In this document: positions 27,201 to 39,180 of the stretch, piece by piece | Layout: the number at the start of each line of letters is the position of its first letter | Position numbering within the stretch: position 1 is the first letter of the stretch | The notes under the pieces: model-generated | The model's input: the letters and a program-made list of their open reading frames with translations, nothing else | The model's database searches: none | What the model was told of the DNA's origin: nothing | Translations under genes and position numbers: made by a program | From: Branchiostoma floridae | Lineage: Eukaryota > Chordata > Leptocardii > Amphioxiformes > Branchiostomatidae | Assembly: GCF_000003815.2 (NCBI RefSeq) | Contig: NC_049990.1 | Location: forward strand, 10,204,601-10,268,600 | Length of the DNA stretch: 64,000 nt | Reading direction: 5' to 3'

Positions 27201-27741
27201 GGCTTTAGTGAGGCATATCAGACCGGCCGATCCTTTAACAGGGGAAACTGTCAACAATAAACGTTTCATCGCGTAAAACAATTCAATAAAGGGTATCAAA
27301 ACTATCAAATCTAGTTCGAATACTGAGAAACATTGCTTTTACGTCTTTATTTTGGTGCAAGATGAATATTTCGCTTATGATAGTAAAAGTTGTGAACGGA
27401 ATACTTGGCACGTTCTTCCCTGGGGCTAAGTTGTCGTCACGTTTTGCCCCCATACGTCCCGAGAGCTAAAGGTTAGGTTGCAATTGTATTTCGTTTAAAT
27501 ATTGCAGTACTTTGTTTTTTGTTTTAGCGTCAGGGCTTCCTCCGGGATTAACTTAAGACGAAGGACCTCGGGCAACCGTCAGTCGAGTGCCTTATCTTCA
27601 CAACAACTTTACCTGAAGGAATCTAAACCTGCGTACCTGCACGGATGTTAATCTGTATATCAACAGAAGCCATCTTGAACAACGACTCTACAAAACAGAC
27701 TGATTCGCCTATCCGTGTGTCATAGCTGAGAAAAGGGCGGC
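24300..27741. other. Intergenic, no gene seen
   Basis: No exon pair with matching phases and coding character could be built on either strand. GC content rises after 25080. The last few hundred bases probably hold the promoter and 5' UTR of the TPM-domain gene. Confidence 0.35.
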
Positions 27742-30647
27742 ATGATTCGGGCGGGACTTTTTGTGGGGGTTGTGGTGTGTTTGCTGGTGAGTTGTTCACA
27801 CGGACAGAGTTTACCGACGGTGTGGGAAGAACAGAACAGAGACCAGTACCCCAGCCCCCGGGATGACTTCGCAGCCTGCGGCCGGAGTAATTACTCATGG
27901 GTCTGTGATCCCAACAGACAGTTCACAACAGAACAAGGTAAGCCTTTTCAGTATGAAAAAAACCTACATTTCCATAATTAAAAAACAGTATTTCAATGTA
28001 ACGTTTGTCCTGGACATGCTATGGTCTTAACGTTATGGTAACAGATAGCTTTTGACGTCAGGACACACAAATCGGTTTTGCCCCCTAACATTTTAGTTTG
28101 GAGCTGCAATGGCGTTTTTGCTAAAATTTATCCGTACAGGATTATGTAAATGTAAGTACATTTGCATAGAATATGCTGTCTTAAACATGAAGTATATAAC
28201 TGAACTCTAGTTATGTGTAGAATTGTGCTGGTACAAAAAAGCCTTCCATATATCTCGATACCACGTGATCTTCTGTTCTATCCAGTTGAGGAGTTGAACG
28301 ACCTTCTGGATGAGATCCACAAGTCCCAATGCCCGTGTGGAATCCGCTGTCCTCAAACATCCACGGCAGACAACGGCTTTATCGTCATACTCGCCATAGT
28401 CGAGAGTTACATCTAGTAAGTATATTGCATCGAATTTGCTAATCGTTATAAAATTTAGTTATACAGTCTTTTGATAAAAACAAATAGATGGTTCATTACT
28501 CGTCTATGATGGGGTAGATTCAATATTCATTGTCATCGTTGTGCAACGAAGTTCGAATTCTTACATATTCTTGTTTTTCCTCTTATTAGTCCTGATGAAG
28601 TCTTATGTATGGTAGCACTAACTGCTTGTAAGAAATCCATTTTCTTCTCCTTGTGTCCGAGTATCAGTCATAAAGTCGTCTGTATCATACTAAATGGTTT
28701 AGTAAACGTCTGTAAGAAATCTTCTGCTCCCATCTGTTGTAAAGTATCTATGCACTCGTATATAGTGCATATTTGTAAGAAATGTTTTGTTTTTCCTTCC
28801 CTTGTTTGCACGTTTCAGCCATGGAGGTGAAGAGCCGTTTGCTCGGTGGTTCCGTGAGAACAAACAGACGGACGCCAGCTGTGGGGAGGAAACCATCATC
28901 TTCTACGACTTCTCCATCAAACGGGTAAGTTTAACGGTTACGTGATTGTTACCAGATTATCGACCTTTATCAGCCTACCCCTGATCTTGGTTTCGAAGCA
29001 TGTTATTTATTTCATTTCATTTTATAGATGTAGCTAAAGTCACTCATTGTTGTATCGTCAGAAAAGTAGCCTAAACTTTTAAAGCTAATTTTGAATTGAA
29101 ATTAACTGAAAAGTTAATCCCCAAGATTTTCAACCACCACATAAGGAATTCCATATTGATTTCACTATCACATTGAAGAAACGTAATGAAATTAACGATT
29201 TACAAGATATATCTATAATTCAAAAATCACGATCGTAGAATGTTCAGAACACCTCATTTCAAAACTGATAGTTTCACTGCAGTGCCGTAGAAAGTGCTGG
29301 TGTGCCCATCTAAACTAATAGTTTCTTCCTTTTACCAACCCCTACCAACTGCAAATATCATGAAGATTCATCCTCGATTTCTCGAGTTATGCTTCTCACA
29401 AACACGCACTCAAACGCGCAGACAAACACACGTGCCCGACAACATAACCTTCTTCTCGAAGGTGATAAAAGATGTTCCGTTACACCCCAGATGACGGTCT
29501 CCACGGGCCTGCGCGCCTTCCAGACGTTGACGGACGACATCACGGAGACCATCCGGGCTCCACACGATTCCAACTTGAAGAGTCAGGAAAGGGACGAAAA
29601 CTTCGAAGGCTTGAAGGGCTTCCTCACTGTTGCAAACACAGTAAGTGTTGAGAAAGAACGTAAGGACATTACTATGTAGGCTGAAGTTTAGGGGACAAAC
29701 ATTTAGACCATTATTTCACACTGACAGCAGTGTGAGTATTACGTAGTGGTGGCATGTAGGGTGGAAGGGGTATAATGGGATACCTGGAGCATTGGAAGTC
29801 TGGTTTGACTCGATTCCAATGGTGTTATACAAATGTAGTTGAGAACAAATATCAACTTGTAAATACAAACGTTAGCGTTAATTCTACAAGATACATACAA
29901 AACAAGGAGAATTCCTATTTCTGAAGTTTGCAAGACTAAGTTGCGTCTTTATCCCGCAGGTGTTCCGAGGGACCTATGTCCCTCCTGGCCTCAAGGTCTG
30001 GGCACACCTGTTGATCGCCGCCTTAGCGTCTCTCGGCTTCATCTTTCTGGCCTCCATGCTGTTCTGTTGGTGCACCAGCTGTAAGACGTTCTGGGGCGAG
30101 TCTCCAGCGCCCGTGCTGACGGAGATACAGGCGGAGGAGGACCTCGGGAATTCCGCCGGAAAGGTTCCGTTCTACCACATCATGCCCAGCGGCATAAAGG
30201 TAATTTCCAAGCAGATGTATGACCTCTTCGTTTAAACAATTTGCTGTCCCCTCTGAAATACAAAAACAGTCAAGCAAACAACAACAACAACAGCAACAAA
30301 CAAAAAAAACTTAACGCATCATCAGCAACATTCACAAAAGGCACTTAGAAACCAAGTCAGAGTCATAGATCTACTTACAAATAAGGTTAGCGCCCATATC
30401 ATGCCTTTACTCTTTCTCTCCCTCTGCTCTGTACTTTGGGAGTACTTCATGGCTACGGTTTTGCCAGAGCGGGTGAAGTCTGCCGTCTCTGATTGCCCCT
30501 TTTGCTTTTCTCCTGTAGGGAGACGATGGAGACAACCTCATTGACCCAGACATGTCGGGAGAGAGCTCGCCCGGTCCCGAGGTGCCAGCGGACGACTTCG
30601 CCATGATGTCTAAAGTAGGAGCGGGGAGAAGAGGCCGCCGTGTCTGA
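27742..30647 (+). CDS. TPM-domain type I membrane protein (MOLO-1-like)
   Basis: Six exons: 27742-27937, 28286-28415, 28819-28924, 29491-29640, 29960-30199, 30519-30647; 951 nt, 316 aa, phases agree. Residues 1 to about 24 form a signal peptide (GLFVGVVVCLLVSCSHG). The lumenal part up to about 205 has VEELNDLLDEIHKSQCPCG, GFIVILAIVESYIYHGGEEP, ARWFRENKQTD and CGEETIIFYDFSIKR, the helix-strand pattern of the TPM (YgcG/Psb32) domain. A single TM segment follows at about 209-233, then a Cys-rich juxtamembrane part and a 75-aa acidic cytoplasmic tail ending in RRGRRV. In nematodes the TPM protein MOLO-1 is an auxiliary subunit of levamisole-type acetylcholine receptors and has the same single-pass layout; function here is only inferred. 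The join of exons 2 and 3 uses TA|GTAAGT and restores a Tyr codon. Confidence 0.8.
30277..30304. repeat. Short CAA microsatellite
   Basis: An imperfect run of CAA triplets in intron 5 of the TPM-domain gene, ending in an A-rich tract. Confidence 0.7.
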
Positions 30648-30874
30648 GCTACTGTGTGTCTTTTTGAAACATGATTGAAGCGCGCAGTTGTAGATTTGGA
30701 AAGAGAACACTATTTTGCAACGATGAGCTGAGATATATAAACTTTATCATGACAGAGGTGTATTTTAGTACATGTATTAATGTAACTATTTTGTATCGAC
30801 TATTAGATTATCATAGGGCTGTTTCCTTCGCTTTCTGCTCCGAAAATAAGAAAGTCTGAGTGGGTCATCGATTC

Positions 30875-31075
30875 ACCAGTTCCTTGTCTCAAGTCTTTCT
30901 CACTTCTCGGAAGGGATTGCTTCGGAGTCAGCCANNNNNNNNNNNNNNNNNNNNNNNNNNNNNNNNNNNNNNNNNNNNNNNNNNNNNNNNNNNNNNNNNN
31001 NNNNNNNNNNNNNNNNNNNNNNNNNNNNNNNNNNTCCTTCCGAGAAGTGAGAAAGACTTGAGACAAGGAACTGGT
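30875..31075. repeat. Perfect 40-bp inverted repeat flanking an assembly gap
   Basis: The 40 bases at 30875-30914 (starting ACCAGTTCCTTGTCTC) are the exact reverse complement of 31036-31075. The 100-N gap at 30935-31034 lies between them. Either a real fold-back element blocked the assembly or a contig end was joined to its own reverse strand. Confidence 0.9.
30935..31034. other. Assembly gap, 100 N
   Basis: Exactly 100 N, 290 bp beyond the stop codon of the TPM-domain gene. Its true length is unknown. Confidence 0.97.
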
Positions 31076-31240
31076 TTCGGCAGCAATATGGTAAATTAGA
31101 TTTCTTAGAGAAAGGTACTAAACCGGTGACTTTCGTGAAAGCATGAAAGGGGTGAGATTATAACCAAATTTTATGTAAGTGTAAGGATGGAACGAAAAGT
31201 TCGCTGTTCGGTAATATTACGCCGGTGTGCGTCACAGCAA

Positions 31241-31270
31241 GGACGTTATATGAACGTTCATATAACGTCC
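31241..31270. repeat. Perfect 30-bp palindrome
   Basis: GGACGTTATATGAAC is followed directly by its reverse complement with no loop. Such a long, uninterrupted palindrome in AT-rich DNA may be a cruciform-prone site, a protein-binding dyad or the collapsed core of a fold-back element. Confidence 0.85.
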
Positions 31271-31400
31271 ATGGTCACAGATAAGAACTATACATTGTAC
31301 CAGAAAATTGTTTGTGTATAGAAAATGTAAAATATTGGATGATTGTGTCTCCCTACCATGTTGAGGAGATGCCTGGGTAACCTCGGTGATTATCTATAGG

Positions 31401-31437
31401 TAAGATTGAGCCAGCGGTCACCACGGAGGATGGTACA
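31401..31437. repeat. Fragment of the 10.6-kb MITE family
   Basis: GATTGAGCCAGCGGTCACC followed by ACGGAGGATGGTAC matches, with a few changes and one small deletion, the right half of the element at 10598-10724. Confidence 0.5.
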
Positions 31438-32228
31438 TAGAGACTAGTTGGGAGCACACATCATTTGAATACAAAACTCTTTCTGATACGTTGTTTGCAA
31501 CTGTTCGCATAATGCAAATATAAAGCGCCTCCCAGTGGAGGAGGCAAGAACTGCCTTGACTGGTGAGAGTTGCAGATGACCTATCTACTACTACCGGTAG
31601 CAGACTTTCAACTCGTTGCCATCCATGTCTAATGAAGTCTTGAGTTGAAAACACTGACAGGGCTCCGTTTATGAGAGATACAATGATACTACAACTCTGA
31701 AGTGCTGGTGCTTTTGTAAGATGTTTGCTAAGAAAAGGAAGAAACTATTTCATAAGGGACCAATCAAAAATATGGTGGAGGGAGGTGAAATGGTGATTTG
31801 TACTGGAAGAAACATATGAATCAACAACAGTCTGTGTTTTTTGAAATGTACAATTTATTGGGTACTTCTCACCTTCTATTGCCTAGGTAGCATACATAAA
31901 TTACAAAATATAAAGTTAGTTACAGGAGGTCATGGAATGTTTATATTTTTAGCTTTTATATCAAATAAATTCACATCTATCAAACTATACATTACATTTA
32001 TACTATATAAAGAGCAACAATATCATTACATTAATGAAAATTTGCTATGCCAATTCTTTGCCATGATTTTCAAAATAAATCCATTGAGAATAAAAGACTG
32101 CATGTTACAAATTACTTACAATCCTTACCACATACAAGTAGTTTGCTTTGTAAATATGTGCAGCAAATTATTCACTCTTACCAAATATAACATGCTCTTA
32201 AATACTGTCAGTTATAACTATGATCCCT
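31438..32228. other. Intergenic, no gene seen
   Basis: Very AT-rich; the open frame at 31841-32248 has the composition of random AT-rich DNA. The stretch separates the convergent TPM-domain and EXO5 genes. Confidence 0.4.
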
Positions 32229-32234
32229 TTTATT
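32229..32234 (-). terminator. Possible poly(A) signal of EXO5
   Basis: TTTATT on the + strand, AATAAA on the minus strand, 257 bp beyond the EXO5 stop codon. Confidence 0.45.
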
Positions 32235-32490
32235 ATGTTAAAATCTGAAGTCAAATAAGAGACTCATTGAACATCTCCAAATGTGATGGTTTAGTGTTAA
32301 AAAGCCCAATGAATATAATCTACACTAATTACTTGAACTTATAGTCCAGAATTAGACATACCAGTGACCATCTACATCATGTATCCTTTCTTTTCCATTT
32401 CTTTTCCTTCAATGATTCTTCCTGTGATATACTTACAAGTTGACTACAGAAGAATAATTTGTACGTATATTGCAATCAGTGCATCTATCC

Positions 32491-34171
32491 TTATTTGTGG
32501 AGAAGTTTGGATTTTATCTCTGCTTCCTTCTTCTTTCTCCAGTCACAGAGATCAGCATATGGACACTTCCCACACTTCCAAGCCTCTTCTATCTGTACTC
32601 CTTCCACCTCGCGATCACCTGTAGTAAAAGGATAGGTATCAATAAAAATTATGTAGACATTTGTAGCATGCATTGAGATGGGACAGAAAAGCAACAAAAC
32701 CACAATGTCTTTTTGAGGAAAGAGAACATGTATATCATGACTAGCCTTTCCAAAAATCAAAGTAGTGGCCTAGCTCTCTCCTTAGCATCTTGTCATCATA
32801 CTCCACTGGTTTTGTCATGAACGAATCTTCATCATCCTGGCAGCGATATTCAATCTTCAAGCCATCAATACAGGGCACATCTGAGTGTGCCATTAACAGC
32901 AGTGCCATGTCCAACAGCTCTCCAAAAGTGGTGCAGGCAATCCCCACGTTCTTCCCATATTCAACAATCTCCTCTCCCAGCGGTTTGTCAGGGTTTCTCC
33001 TCAGGTGTTTCAGGATGCTTTCCTTCTTCAGTTTACCGAGAACCATGTCATCGAAGAGCCTCTTGTACAGACACACCTGTAGGCTCTCTTTCCTTTGCTG
33101 TGATTTGGAAGGTACTGACTTGGTTCCACGAGTTTTGAAGTCTAGGAGTTCAAACTGTCCCTGATCCGAGTACCGCAGCTCATCAATGACACCGACGATG
33201 AAAACGCCCATGTCAAACGGTTCCCCAAACACATGGATTTCCCGTACACATTTCTGACCTCTCTGCAACATTGTCACTTGTGCGATCATGTTTAAGAGCT
33301 TCACAGCCCAAGAGTCTTCTGCACTTGATACTTTAATAGGGACTATATCATGCACTTCCAACTCCCTTTCCCTGTGCATAGTGGCTCCCTTCTTCATCTG
33401 GGCAGACTCTACCACTTCGACATCTCCAGGGGGTGCATAGCCATAAACCATCTGTTGTTCACACCAGCTTTGTGAGCAAATATCTGTGACGCACAAGTAG
33501 CCCCACCTATACAGATGAAGTGGTGTCGTTCGTCTCTTCTTTGTTGGATTACTTTCGTCATCCTTTGTGCTTGATGATTCTGAACTTGGTTCATGTTGAA
33601 GACCATTTGCAACCTGGAGAAGGTCACTGTCGGTTAAAGATGCTTGACTTTCTTCAGAGGAAGGATCTGATTTCTTGGTTGCGTCTTGAGACTTGTCGGT
33701 GGTTGTGGACGTTGAACAACTACCTTGCGATGGCGGCGTCAGAGCCGCTTCAAGTAAGTCTTCATCTGTTAGTGATTCAGAGAATGGCGGCGCTGGCGAA
33801 CGGGCACGTTTGGAACCTTCATCTCCAGTTTTCTGGGCCCCGTTAGCTCCCGTTGATACCTGAGAGCCGTGGTTCTGTCTTTCGAGGGGCGGGCACGTCG
33901 CTGACGAATGGCAAGTGCAGGTGGGTTGACTAGACTGGTTTGATTTTGGCGGGCTTGTTCTTGCTGCTGCGGAACTGTCTGCAGTTCCCGAAGCGTTTCT
34001 CACACTTCCGTCCTGATGGTTGCTACTTTGAACATGTAGCGCACCTCTCTCAGCTCTAAGAAGCTCCTCGTCGCTAATATAAGAATCTGGCGATGTCCAG
34101 TCGTCCGTATTTTGCCCAGAATCTGCAATGTTTTGGTTCTCTGGCCAGTTTTCTATGTTCTTTGCTGCCAT
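32491..34171 (-). CDS. EXO5: Exonuclease V (EXO5), Fe-S nuclease
   Basis: Two exons, 34171-32746 and 32618-32491; 1554 nt, 517 aa. After a disordered Ser/Asp-rich N-terminus (about 215 aa) comes the PD-(D/E)XK-type nuclease: [44 protein letters not shown], then [20 protein letters not shown]. The four Fe-S cysteines are C237, C491, C494 and C500, three of them in the last exon. EXO5 is a single-strand-specific exonuclease of nucleus and mitochondria that works in replication-fork restart and interstrand-crosslink repair. Human EXO5 is 373 aa, so the N-terminal region is longer here; it holds three short acidic-dileucine motifs (SDEELL 33-38, TDEDLL 135-140, TDSDLL 180-185). The intron must use a GC donor (AAAG|GCTAGT) with a normal AG acceptor; no GT keeps the frame. 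ATG at 34171 is in good context. Confidence 0.95.
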
Positions 34172-34550
34172 CTTGGATGGTTCTATGTTTGCCGGGTATT
34201 AGGTAATGGATAAGTCAAAGTTATTGCATTCTTTCCCTCGTAACATATCAAATAAAATCAATATACATATATACTATATCTATTTCTATTATTAAATCTA
34301 TTGAAAATCCACAATATATCCAGAATACATATATATTAACGGTTTCAATTTCAACCTTTACCCCTTCTTCTTAGAGGTACATTCCAGTTTTTGTAATTGA
34401 CACTTTTTCCCAGGATGCCCTACGCCCAAATTTCTTTGCAAATGGCGGACGAGGTTCAAGTTTGATAGCGGGAGGTCCGCGAGTTTTGTCTCCTTTCTCT
34501 TTGTTTTAACACCCATTTATTTGTACAAGCCACGGGCGAGAAGCGCCGCG
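34172..34550. promoter_or_regulatory. Putative bidirectional promoter, EXO5 / DOCK-type gene
   Basis: Only 379 bp separate the minus-strand ATG of EXO5 from the plus-strand ATG of the DOCK-type gene. The right half is CpG-rich and carries AAATGGCGG, a YY1-like site. No TATA box is obvious in either direction. Confidence 0.5.
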
Positions 34551-34658
34551 ATGACCGAGAAGAGGAGTTTCGCGAAGGGACTGAGTAAGGAGAGGGCGTC
34601 CGAAGTACGGGACACCGTTTCCAAAGCAGTGAGGGAGAGCATAGTCGGGGCCACTGTG
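34551..34658 (+). CDS. First coding exon of a zizimin-type DOCK gene (partial)
   Basis: ATG at 34551 (context CGCGATGACC) opens a 36-codon exon that ends at a canonical donor (GTG|GTATGT) in phase 0. The peptide runs MTEKRSFAKGLSKERASEVR, then DTVSKAVRESIVGATV. It lines up without gaps with the N-terminus of DOCK9/DOCK11, where a basic stretch (RKFTRALSKPG) is followed by AAELRQSVSEVVRGSV. DOCK-D proteins are guanine-nucleotide exchange factors for CDC42 (and Rac for some). The following exons were not found, so a first intron reaching at least to the window end is likely; long first introns are usual in this family. Orthology rests on one short exon. An in-frame upstream TTG/GTG extension is not supported. 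Confidence 0.62.
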
Positions 34659-37600
34659 GTATGTAACGCCTCGATGTGTTGTAGCTTTAGGAATGTTCAC
34701 TATTTCATCTGTCATATTTAACCCCGCCATGCCGCTTCTCCCCCATCAAAATCCACTTTACTATATGGTTATGAATTTGCGGGGGTTGAAAGAAGCACCT
34801 GGTAAATTTACGACTGGGAAAACTGGCCATAACAAGGTGAAGTGACGGTCAGGTCTTGATGATAGGTGGTCAGTTGACTTGACTCGGATCGAAAACATCC
34901 TGCAAGCTAGTTTAGAAAATCACAAACACCTGCTTTGAAGCGGCATCTTTTTATGATCACAGGGACGTTTCTCCTCATCAGTTATAGCGTGCATAAGAGG
35001 ATTACGCCGGGAGGTATATATCTCGTTAATCACATGTGTTATGAAGATAGTGGAATGACGAATGTTGGGTCGTAAGATTCTTGATAGGATCTCGGCGCAG
35101 GAAGGGAAAGAGGGTTGGGCTACTTCCGGGTTTTGTATGATTAAGTATCGGAACTACACTAAGCACGTTTCCTGCAAAAAAATCCCCCAGTTTTTAATGA
35201 AACCAGCCATTGTGATTGTACAAAACAGTTACACTAACCAGTATCAGGTGTGTGGTGGTCTTAATTGTTTAATAGCTTAATAGCTTTTAAGTTTTTAGGA
35301 CACACCCACTCTTGACTTTATATATAGAATCTAGGGCTTGTTAAGTACACTACATGTGGAACTGGTAGGGAGAATTCGGCCCTATAATTCTGTAATAACT
35401 GTAACCCACTGACGGTTATCCTGTGCAAATAGTACAGAAACTATGGTAATGTGTAATTAAGTAGTTGCCTGCCTGGGTCATACTTTTCCTTATCACATCA
35501 CATAGCGAGGTTGTTGTGAATTTTTATTGACATGATAAGCTGCCAGGGATAAACATTTTCAGTAAGCTTACCAGCAGTTTATAGTGTTGCCAATTTTACG
35601 AGTGCACGTTTGTCAGCGATTAAATCTCATTTTTGCAGATGCTAGGGAGAACTGTTCTTTGCTTATAGTACCAGTAGTATATATGTAAACTACTTTTCCT
35701 ATCAGGGTTTGAAATGGTAAATATGAAGATTGTTTAATTAGAATTCCTGTTGATGTACTGAATCTTTCAGTATCACTGCACTGTAATTATGTAAACAGTA
35801 ACTGAAAGGTTCATTATGAGTCAGAGATACACAAACCAGTGATACAGTAATATGAATAATACATGCTGTATGATTTATTACCTAGTTTGCAACAACCCCT
35901 TGAGTGTCCCCAGTACTGCAGTAGATCTGATGTGCCGTGTGAAATTGATTATTTGGTTCTTGTAGAGTATCTTGCCATGATGTAGCAAGTATTTGTTTCT
36001 AGAAAATCAAACAATTTCTAATAAATCACTACATGTAGTTTCAAAAAATGAAAATAGGAAACAATATTACAATATTAATAGCAAGAAAGCATATTCTTGT
36101 ACATATAACTTCAGTTGTAAAATTTGTATTCTGGTCAATAGATAAAAATCCCAATGAAAGTATGTGCTGTAAAGAAATAGTGAATGTCCAGTTTACATTA
36201 CAGTAAAGGCCCTTTCTTCTCCAATAGCTTTATCATGCTCTGAAGGCTGCACTGTCATCAAAATAAATTACGTCACTCACTCACAACTCCATTGTTTTGG
36301 TTGTCGAGTAAGAATTATGTTTCTCTAAAGTTCCCATGGAGAGAAAGGCATCCCCAGAGACTAACAAATAAAGCAGGACTGCCCTGCTTGTATGTAACAG
36401 TCACAGCAGGTGGGCAGCTTTGGACAAGTGCACAGCTCAAGTTATTGACACAAGAGCAATATCTGGCAGGCTGCATATGGTATTACCATTTATTGCAGAG
36501 TGAGCGTGTATAGACCGCTGATAGGAAAGACCATGGGACATTCAATAGTGAGGAATACTGGCACACAATTCGCTAGTGTTTGTGTAGGGTGGGATTCGAT
36601 CCTGCAGAAATGTAGTGGTTATGAATGAAGTTACTGTACTGTATAATTTGAGTCCTTGTATCATATTTCAGCCTGGGTGCTTTTGGTAAGACCATGTGGC
36701 TTGAAATGTAGCACACTTTTGATAATATGTGGATATTCATATACATGAAAAGTGTGAGTGTAAAATTAGATCTTGTTTGGTTTGTAGATAAATAATGAAG
36801 AAAGGAGATCTTTCTAAATGATATTTAAGAAAAGGATTTATCAGTGGATCTGTATTATATCTTTATTTAAAGTGGCACTAAATGTTTTATCGTGCAATGT
36901 TGGATATAATTTATGTTGTTATTACTAGTATTCGTATTTGTCAGCAAAGAAGAAAGTTGGAAAACTTAATCAGTTTATGGAAGACATATGGTATGTATTT
37001 CTACTAGGAAAACACTGCAGAATGTACATGTATATGTATACTCAAAGTCAAATACTTTGAAGCACCACAAAAGCGCATATGGTAAAAATCTCTACAGTGC
37101 CTATAGCAAGACAGACGGAACACAATCTCCTTGACGTTCAGAACCACAGCTGTTATTTCTCCCCCCATCCTCTACCATTGCACCAGTTTTATTGAAGAAG
37201 TCAGCAGCAAGCCCTGTTCAGTTTCAATGTTACATGAAATGTCAGCGTGGCATCCAACAGTTGTCTATTAGGAGGCAAGTGCATGCACTGTGGCCCTGCC
37301 TGTTGACATTACACATGGTAGTGTCACTAGTGTCAGGGGGCTGGCTTGAGTTGACATCACGCCCTATGGTAGCTGTATCTTCTTAATGTACATGTACATT
37401 GTATATGTTATGGATTAAAGAATATGTGAAGGATTTGGGATTTCTTTGCTGTTGTTATTTGCATCATTGTATGAAGTGCCACACCAGAAAAATATTGATC
37501 CTGAAGAAGGCGACAGTGGTCGTTGAAAATTTGATCCGTGTATACTTTTGTGTTGGAAGAAAGTTTAGCTTTGTACTATGATGACTACCAACACAGATGA

Positions 37601-39180
37601 GCTTCCATGATTATTTCAGACAAATAAAATAACAGGCAAAAATGTAGTTTAACACTAGCTGACATGTATCTTTGTTTTGTATCCCTTTGAATAGATAGGC
37701 TGCCCCACATACTTTACCTGTCTTCCATTTTGTATAATTTACTGCCTGCATAAAACCTCCAAGGTAGACATGTAGGATGCCTAATGATGCATAAAGTCAT
37801 TAAGACCCCCTATAGAACATGACTTGTCCTGATGGAATATAACAATGTGTTACATGGACACGGCAACCACTTCGTCAACAATGCAACTTGTTTCTGTTTG
37901 CTTTGTAGAGTCTCTGTTAATTCTTGTGCAAATATTGTTAGTGTTTGTTAGTTCAAACAGGTGGAAAGAGAACTGAGTTACTGTAGTATACATACTATGA
38001 ACAACATGAAGAATGAAGATTATGTGGAGCATGAAAATAAGTACCTTGTGAAATATGAATTTTGAGCAATTCTAAAACAAAGAAATCTTAAATTGTTAAG
38101 AATGAGACCTTAACCACCACAATGAGCTTAATAGAAATTTTGTTTGTAACTTCTGTGAACTTGTTTCATATCCTCATTTGGAAAACCGCCCAGAAAAGTT
38201 GCCAGATTTGCCAGATTTTGACTTTCATCTCCAAGCAAACAACCAATCAGAAAGGCCATCATCTCTTAACAAGGTTTTCAATAAACAATGTATTTGACCT
38301 TTTCCAACAAGACCTTGTTTCATGTCCTTATTTGGAAATTTGCCCAGAAAAAAATGCTGACATTTGCAGGAAACTAGGAGAAAGGACAACGGTTGAGATT
38401 TCCCAATCAGCGAAGGTCTCACTGGGACCAGGTGCACTTACTCTCGCTTAAAACCCCCTAAGTAGTAAATGGGCCCTTTCTTTATCGGTACCTTAAGGGA
38501 AAATAGTGAAACTGTAAAATTCAGATAAAAAGGCTACAGCGAGGTAATATCTAATTGAATGACGCACATACATAACCAATCATAACAGCAATATGCATTT
38601 ACCTCAGGTATGTACATCACAAGTATTACTATTAGAAGATTAAAGCCACAAGCTGAAAATATGGTTTGTATCATGCATACAGAAATATTTTTGTACCTTT
38701 GAAAAATCATATTTGCTCAAATACTTAAAGCAACCAACAATGTGCTGTGAGATCCTATGCTAAAAATTAAATATGCTAAAAAAAGTATTTGGCTATACTA
38801 TTGGGTAAGAGATATCCTGGTTCTTGTTTTTGCCATAATACTGTAGGGGGTTAATTTATTTAGCTCAGACACAGTATCTAGCTAGTAGATCTAGACATAA
38901 CATGTTTAATGCACACTCACTCTTTGTTGTAATCTTTAGCCATGCTAAAGACCAGGTTGTTATCAAAACAAGGTGTGTCCAAGGGCATCTAAAGATACAC
39001 ATCTCAGAAGGACCTTAAAAACACTGCTTTTCAATGCATTCTTTTTTCGTCATACTCTATTTAACTTTTGAACATGTTTTCAGTGCAAGAGAATGAATAT
39101 GCCATGACTTAATGATAGAGTATTAAATCACAATCAGCTAAAGGTTAGTGTCTGTTGTACAAGTAATATGCACACTACGA
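34659..39180 (+). other. Probable DOCK intron 1, first part; no exon seen
   Basis: AT-rich sequence without convincing exons on either strand. Open frames here are short and lack matching splice signals. Confidence 0.4.

Noticed and set aside
25333-27260. Short frames, one with a signal-peptide-like start (LRYLPLALLLC)
   Set aside because: The frame does not begin with ATG, and no downstream exon continues it in phase.
31841-32248. 135-aa open frame
   Set aside because: Very AT-rich, Tyr/Ile/Asn/Lys-rich composition as expected by chance; no splice sites or similarity.
32790-33846. Plus-strand frames of 83-124 aa
   Set aside because: Antisense shadows of the long EXO5 exon.
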